Shown here: piece after piece, positions 57,575 through 64,000 of the stretch
How the letters are laid out: every line of letters starts with the position of its first letter
Position numbering within the stretch: position 1 is the first letter of the stretch
NCBI GenBank assembly: GCA_021234535.1
Contig: CM037838.1
Coordinates: forward strand, 32,236,383-32,300,382
Length of the DNA stretch: 64,000 nt
Reading direction: 5' to 3'
Source: Stichopus chloronotus
Lineage: Eukaryota > Echinodermata > Holothuroidea > Aspidochirotida > Stichopodidae
Translations under genes and position numbers: made by a program
The notes under the pieces: generated by a model
Databases searched by the model: none
Told to the model about the DNA's origin: nothing
The model's input: the letters and a program-made list of their open reading frames with translations, nothing else

Positions 57575-60500
57575 AGGGAGCATATGCCGTTGAAACTTCA
57601 GCTGGAATGCTAGTTGGAAAACATGTTTACTACCAAAGAGTCAAGTCCACATAGCTTCTCCCCCCTGTGTATGTCAGTGTGCAGGTAAAACGTGCCATCA
57701 TGACGTCATCATCATCCGTTGTGAAAAATATCGACAGGGCCCTGCGATAGGTTGCAGACGTTGCCATTACTTGGGGTGCCATTGTCGGCCAGATAGTCCT
57801 CAAAAACGGGATATGCCATAACTACTGTACGTGTCTGTGTGGTTCGGCGTAGAAGAAAGACATGCACGAAAAAAGAAGACAGCCTCAAACGTCATACAAA
57901 GGATAGGCGAGAAACAGCGGGACCAGGAGCAATCAGAAAGCATGGACATGCGCATGGGGACATTGCATGCCGGGAAGTTGATATACCATTACAATTTCAA
58001 GTCAAGAATTACGACAAACTCAATCACATCTGTGGGTTGCTCAGTGTTTTGGTCTACGAATTACTCATATTTTACAAAAACCAAAAACCAAAGACGTTGT
58101 GTTATTCATATTTCTTTCTTGATATGATTAATATTCTTCGTGAATCCTAATCGTTTTCACGTAGAGAATTAACTGCAACGATCTTACCAGTAATTTTAAA
58201 GGAAGAGTTGTCGAACCATTTTCGCAGAACTGGTACGTATGAGCAATGGTATGTGACAAGACAAAAAAAAAGACCTCTTTGTCGTTCTGGCATTTCTCAG
58301 AAGATTGTCAGTAGGTTTTATTGCAAATTATGAATCTGCCATAAATTGTTTCGTAATATATTCCATTGTAATAAGGTATCCAAACATGTATAAAGCGAAC
58401 GACTGATTTCTGCCATAAGTGGAATATAACGGAAGATATTGGCAAATACTGAATATCTAATTAGGGTATATGTACTGATTTACAGGCACACTTTCCCAGA
58501 AGGTTTAAACTCTCTGAGCTCTCTGTCTAACGAATTGATGGTGAGACCTATTCCACTGTGTTATTGGTAAGAGTAGTGTATCTGTATTGTGAGTCCATTA
58601 ACACGCTTCTGAAGTGAAAACTTTACTATCCTTGCTCAATCTCTTCTTATATATATTTAAGTTACAGATGAAGGGATGAGACCTAGAGGCTTTTTTTTTT
58701 TTTAATTCGTCCAGCATTCATGTAGTGTATCTTCACCCACAACGTGCATTTGAACTACTTGAGATGGAGGTCAATGTACCAGCAACATGCAGGTATAGTC
58801 CAAAATAAGAATATTCCACAACTACATTAACTTGTAGAAGAAAACAAGATTTTCGAGGAAACTTCCTTGCCTTCTATCGTGTTTCCTCATCCAGGGATAA
58901 AAAAAAACACGAAAATTAGGTATGTCGCAGAACGGAAGCACAAATTTCATTAGGTTAATTTTTTTTGATTGTCAGTAAGACGTAAGCTAGAATGTGAAGG
59001 AAACGAATGGAAAGTGAAGGGAAGAATCGGAGACAAGAATAAAGATACATATTAATATATAATATCTAAACACCCCGTCAGTTATTGTTAAGTCTATTAT
59101 CAGACTCGTAAACTGAACGTCCTGCAAACATATACACACACAACCGGACTACCGTACATTGGCCATGTAGGTCAATTAGTAGTAGAGCCACTTCTCATAC
59201 ACCGTGTGTGGTAAACTCGAAACTGCCAAATGGTATACAGCACAACCGTGTACAGGTTGACTTCCGTCCTATTAAAATCAGCCCTTGATTTAGACAGGTG
59301 ATCTCGGTAAACTTTAGAATCTGAATCCCACATTTCTGTATGAGTACCTGTAAGTATGAATGGCAAGTTACGGTTTAAGCTAGGCCTAATGGGTGGAGAA
59401 ACGAGAAGGGGGAAGGGGTTTATTGATTTTTAAAACGAGTTGGATTTACCAAAAAAGAACACGACATTTGCTGTATTAGTTCATTGCATTTCCAAAAGTG
59501 AGATTTGCAAACCATTTTCTGATGCAGAAGTATCATGGAAAGTCGCCATTTCCCTGCAACTGTTAAGTCGGCATAAACGGAGAAAATAAAATCGTTACAA
59601 AAATCCTTTTTTTTTTCTATATGGAATCGAACCCCATTGATAATGTAAATTTATGTTTTGATTTTTTGGCCGTAAAAAATGTAAGTTGTCAGTTTATTTG
59701 ATTTTCTCTTTAACTGCTTTTTTTTTCTTTCCAACCTAGTCTAAACCTCATAAATTTAGCAAAGAAAAACTAAATATCATAGATACTTGAAAATGTGTCC
59801 CGGTCAGGAGTTTAACTCTTACCTGTAATAGCTTATTAAGAACAGTTTCTTTCGTGTACCTATGACACATCGATATGACTTTTACCAATTTATTTAATGT
59901 TCTATTTTTTTTTCAATTTACGTAACGAGGACCAACAGGAATGTTCTAATAAAACTGACTTCCTAATAAAGTAAACTGAATCAAGGGCAGACAGATATAA
60001 ATGGACATACATTTCGCACTGACTATCAATGTGAAAACTTTTATGACCAATGTGTTTGATTTTATTTAGTCTTAGTTATAAAAACCATCATTAGCTTCGT
60101 TTAGGTTATCAGATTACCAATACCCTTTCTAAAATGGAGTTAAAATTGGTCGAACGTTGTTTTGACTTTTCATTTTTTATTTCATCGTTCTGGAAATGAC
60201 TGTAATAAACCTTTCAGTTACATTCTGTTTGTACAGAAAACTTCGGAGGACTCTCGTGGCATGAATAGAATAACGCCTCCTTTTTTTTTGTTTTCTTATC
60301 TACTTAACAAACAGAGAGTTTCAAGTTTGTTTACAAACAATGCCATGACGTCATTAACATTAAGCACTGACTTTGAGAAAACGAATGAGCAATGAGGCAT
60401 GCTTTGGATGCTGAAGTACATGTAGATATTTTACGATTTGGGAAGAAATAAGAGGGACAAAATGAAAAACACTGAATCTTCGTTACTTGACTTTGTACCG

Positions 60501-62245
60501 GTATATATGGGAATTGATTGGATTGTGGAAACAGATACTAAGTTATGGTCTTTTTGTTTCAATATTACAATTTGTCAAAGCAAATTAGAAGTTATTAGAG
60601 GTCCGACCACCTCAGTGGACCGATCGTGTGACTAATCGATTTTTTTTTTATATGATCGGTACAGGCAATATTGATTTCATTTTATAGACGCATTTTTTCT
60701 CATTCTTCTTTGTATTCTTCTGTATCTTTTCAAGGAGGTAGAATATGATAAGGAAAAGTTGACTTGATGATGTACTGCCGATTCGGTAATTAGCCGGAAG
60801 TTTGTTTGGTTAAAATTCTCAACTCTTTAGGCTGTTTCTGACTTCACAAACACACACAGACAGACAGACGCACGCACGCACACACACGCACTCAAAAGAA
60901 AAAATAGACATTTTCCCGCCCCTCCCCCCTCCCCCCTTAATATCGCGTCATCACTGTGGGTGAAGCATTATATCAAAGTGACCGACGGGGGGGGGGCGGG
61001 TTAAATGATTTGGAATCAAAATAACAGGTATGCTCCATGTCATTCATGTGACGGGGGTTGTTCTGGTTGGCCGGTTGATATCAGTTTTTCTGAAAATATT
61101 AGTCCTATATTTTATTTGAAGTATGAAACTTTCTTGACTTCACCGTGACCATGAATAAGATATAACTTACATATCACGTGACTATTCTTTCGGAACAAAC
61201 AATTTTGTTCTGACACAGTTATTCTACTCAATGCAATAGTTTTGTAGAATTGATCTACAAATTGTACAATGTAGTCTGTCACAGATTAAGATCAATAACT
61301 ATAAAAAAAAAAAAGGCGGTGCCGCTATTCTGGACCGGTTATCCTTCATTTCTGGTAGATGCAGTGACTCACCTTACAACTTTTGTTGCATTGTGAGAGT
61401 ATGACTGCCACTAAATTAATGTCGGTATTTTCCCTTCTCCCCCCGCCCCTCCCTTCATATTGTAGACTTTCTGAAAAGTGTCGCCTTCTTTCTGCTACCC
61501 AGAGATTAAATATATACTTTTCTCATTCGAGCCAGTTTAATTGTCAAAAGTGGCCTTGACCAAAGTGTGGAGAAGGCCAAGAGGATGATAACCTCGGGAA
61601 AGCGAGCCACCCGTCGAATGCTTTTAGCAAATTACAATATGCTTTAGGTATTTGGGGCCAACTTTGTGGACTTGAAACTTGCATTCCTTGACCATATAGT
61701 TCAACAAGACCTGCATATGTTCTAAACTTTGCTGAAGTTGGTATTTTGCGCCCCCTGATTGGGTATGTATCCTACACTGACAGGCAATCACCTACGGTAC
61801 TGCCAAAATTTAATTAAATCAGTTGTTTCACGTGTGTACAGGGTATATGTGGTGATCACTGTTGTGCATATATGATGGTTTAATGTGTAGGCCTATTAGT
61901 GTTTGTCAAACTTCTTTGTAGGCCCATGCACACACAGTGAGTAAACAGAAAGATATGGTAATATGATAATTAATAACTTCATTGAAATTTGGCATTGAAT
62001 TTAAGTAGGGCTGTAATCACGGCGGTCAACGAAAGGCATCACAAAGGGAGTCATAAGGATGTAAATTATTTTGCTGCTATATCTTTTAATTCGTCCGTCC
62101 AGTGGTGGCCTTAACCGTGTACGCATCAATGGCAACAGTGATACGAGGCTGTAGTTCCATCCCGACCTTTCCTCCTAGGGTAGCTTAACTGGCGCAGCAA
62201 TCTATACCGAGTCAATCACTAATTATTCTTACTAAGTTTTTTAAG
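57575..62245. other. no gene seen
   Basis: AT-rich. Two overlapping plus-strand frames at 57,831-58,150 have basic, somewhat coding-like starts but no splice or family support. CA/CAGA/CACG microsatellite at 60,850-60,891. A tRNA B-box look-alike near 59,630 has no A-box. Confidence 0.5.
60850..60891. repeat. mixed (CA)/(CAGA)/(CACG) microsatellite
   Basis: Short compound repeat of CA, CAGA and CGCA units. Confidence 0.85.
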
Positions 62246-62338
62246 TGTTTCAACGGCGAGGACTTTGCAATGCTTGTGGGCCACTTCAACCTGCACGACG
62301 GATACCTCTACCAGGATAAGTCTATAAGATATATATAG
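62246..62338 (+). CDS. candidate exon, unknown protein
   Basis: After a T-rich acceptor (aagttttttaag) the frame reads CFNGEDFAMLVGHFNLHDGY then LYQDKSIRYI and stops at TAG inside the TA microsatellite. A weak donor (GTCTAT) near 62,319 may end the exon earlier. The minus strand is also partly open (VEVSVVQVEVAHKHCKVLAV) and has a GTAAGA donor near 62,233, so the strand is not certain. Confidence 0.32.
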   Translation, partial: CFNGEDFAMLVGHFNLHDGYLYQDKSIRYI

Positions 62339-62396
62339 ATATATATATATATAATATATATATAATTATATATAGATATATATATATATTATATAT

Positions 62397-62446
<50 letters not shown>
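62327..62446. repeat. (TA)n microsatellite with GA variants
   Basis: About 120 bp of TA repeats with AGATAT and AATTAT interruptions. Confidence 0.95.
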
Positions 62447-62448
<2 letters not shown>

Positions 62449-64000
62449 CTGACCTGAATACATATATATTATTCACTTTTATATTTCTTGCTACTTTCCG
62501 CCTTTTGCAAGCATTCTGTTCATCATCTGCTTTTAATGTGAACTATCACAAGTAGGCTCATTAATTTATGTCAGCCATCTATGTCCTACAGTCCTCCTAT
62601 CGATACCAATCTCTGTTTTAAGAATACATAAGTTAAGAAAAAAGAAAACATTTGTACGAGAACTGCCTAGGATATTAAGCCATAAACAAATATGATGGAT
62701 ACTTACATTTCCTCGATGGCTTCGAGCCGTGTCCCATCAAAATTCAAGAAATACTTTCTCCTTATCACCAGAAAGGGGCAACAAAATCCTCAGTCCTCTG
62801 TTGTTAACCTCCAGTTTTGCAAAGGTAAGATAAGCTTAGGAAATTCCCGACCTTATATGTACATTTGTTCTCCTTGCATATGTATCTATATATTACAGAT
62901 ATGCTACGTACGGGGCTGGCTCACACTCATACACTCACTACACAGGCCTAGCTTGCTTGCTCGCCTCTTGGTCTTTCGATTCGGTCTTCTTTCCGACAGC
63001 GAGCAAAAATATTACTACGGAACTCAACGACAATAAGCTGGTGAACCACTCACACACAGTGTCCGTACGCACCCGCACACATACGACCTAAACGTTTATA
63101 TTGCACGTGAAAATGTCAGACGTTAGTGTGAGGTTTTTGTCGTACTGTTGACAGCTTTTCTAGCGGCCCGTATTAGCGATACATATTCCGTAGATTGCAG
63201 TCTCTCTCCCTTCGCTCTTGCTCTTATCTTGTTATTTTTTTTTACCCCGCTGCTCCTACGGCCTGAAATCTACATTACAGCGACTCGTACGTCGTTGTCT
63301 GCGTGTGTCATTGATTTATGCAAATAACGTGTGTAACTTATTGCTTATTCATGAAGTTTGTCAGTGGACGTCTTCCTACATCAATGGCTCGTGCCGCACG
63401 TGCCGTGGCGTAAGCCTTCCGCACACAGAGTGGGGGATATTGATTGGCTACAAAACACTCGTCTCCTTCAAGAAGAATAGGCTTACTGCTAAATATTCAT
63501 AACTTGATGTATTCCGGGCTTCGGGCTTTCATTTATTTTTTTTTCTTCCTTTCTTTCTTTCTTTTTCTTTCTTTTTTTTTTTCCTTTGAGGGAATCGAGT
63601 TTTCTTGTCTCGTACAAAAGAAATCAAGGTACGTGACTGAATGAAATAAAGAAGTGTGAAAAGGATTTCTTTAATGGCAAATTGAATATACTTGCATTTT
63701 CTAGCAAGATGCACTTGTATCGTTTCTACCTGTACGGTACGTGAAACGGGAAAACAGCTCGTGTATGTCACTTACCGTACTTGCGGTAACTACTTCTTTA
63801 CTTGACTGTGTTTGGGATAAATCATTCCTCCTCTTTATGATATCAAGTAGCTTACCAAACTGAGAAAAATACTTATCAAGTTTTTATTTAAAATTTATTC
63901 AACATTTGGAGAGACCAGCTATTTTTTTTCTTACCACCCACTCTAAGTGTCCCCTGTGACGTAGTCATTCTTTTCGATTCTTGAAAAGGATTCAATTTGT
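62447..64000. other. mostly empty; one weak exon candidate
   Basis: Between about 62,692 and 62,826 both strands show a coding-like frame with a donor: plus, MASSRVPSKFKKYFLLITRK ending at GTAAGA; minus, RKYFLNFDGTRLEAIEEM ending at GTAAGT (62,706-62,701). At most one can be real. The rest is AT-rich with a T/C-rich tract at 63,535-63,585. Confidence 0.25.

Noticed and set aside
59600..59700. tRNA gene on the minus strand (GGGTTCGATTCC at about 59,630)
   Set aside because: No A-box and no acceptor-stem pairing at the right distance.

Overview
The window is eukaryotic, AT-rich and gene-poor, and looks like intron and intergenic DNA from a repeat-rich animal genome. The base composition, long simple repeats, GT-AG exon signals, TTAA-targeted MITEs and a jockey/CR1-type LINE would suit a marine invertebrate, perhaps an echinoderm. 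The species cannot be fixed from sequence alone. No bacterial gene, operon, CRISPR array, tRNA or rRNA was found.

Left part (1-17 kb). Short minus-strand exons between 16.7 and 2.4 kb have GT-AG borders and matching intron phases, and read as one gene. Going 5' to 3' they encode an N-terminal segment, a Glu-rich segment, a C2H2-like zinc finger (C-x2-C-x9-H-x4-H), an acidic linker with one in-frame TGA, and two exons resembling the alpha-helical core-binding part of tyrosine recombinases. Part of this gene, from inside the Glu-rich exon to beyond the zinc-finger exon, has been copied in inverted orientation. The result is an inverted repeat with arms of about 3.1 and 3.4 kb around a 0.7 kb spacer (7,265-14,489). 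A 540-bp TTAA MITE sits only in the right arm, and the left arm preserves its empty site.

Middle part (17-35 kb). This holds dispersed repeats, a LINE relic at 19.4-19.8 kb, a repeat family present at 22.5-23.7 and 30.9-32.7 kb (one section inverted, one direct), a second copy of the MITE whose empty site is visible in the paralogous repeat, and a convincing minus-strand terminal exon at 24.7-25.0 kb.

Satellite block (35.85-46.9 kb). About 33 monomers of about 257 bp make up an array with signs of a higher-order period near 2,063 bp. A 5'-truncated LINE (42,546-45,095, minus strand) interrupts it, flanked by an 8-bp target-site duplication. The array runs into a 100-N assembly gap at 46,902-47,001, so its true length is unknown.

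Right part (47-64 kb). Mostly unique AT-rich DNA with long microsatellites (TA, TGTA/ATGC, GATA/GATG), a degenerate 27-30 bp minisatellite at 55.0-55.4 kb and a few isolated candidate exons (57.48, 62.25, 62.7 kb). No complete gene with start codon, all exons and stop is visible anywhere.
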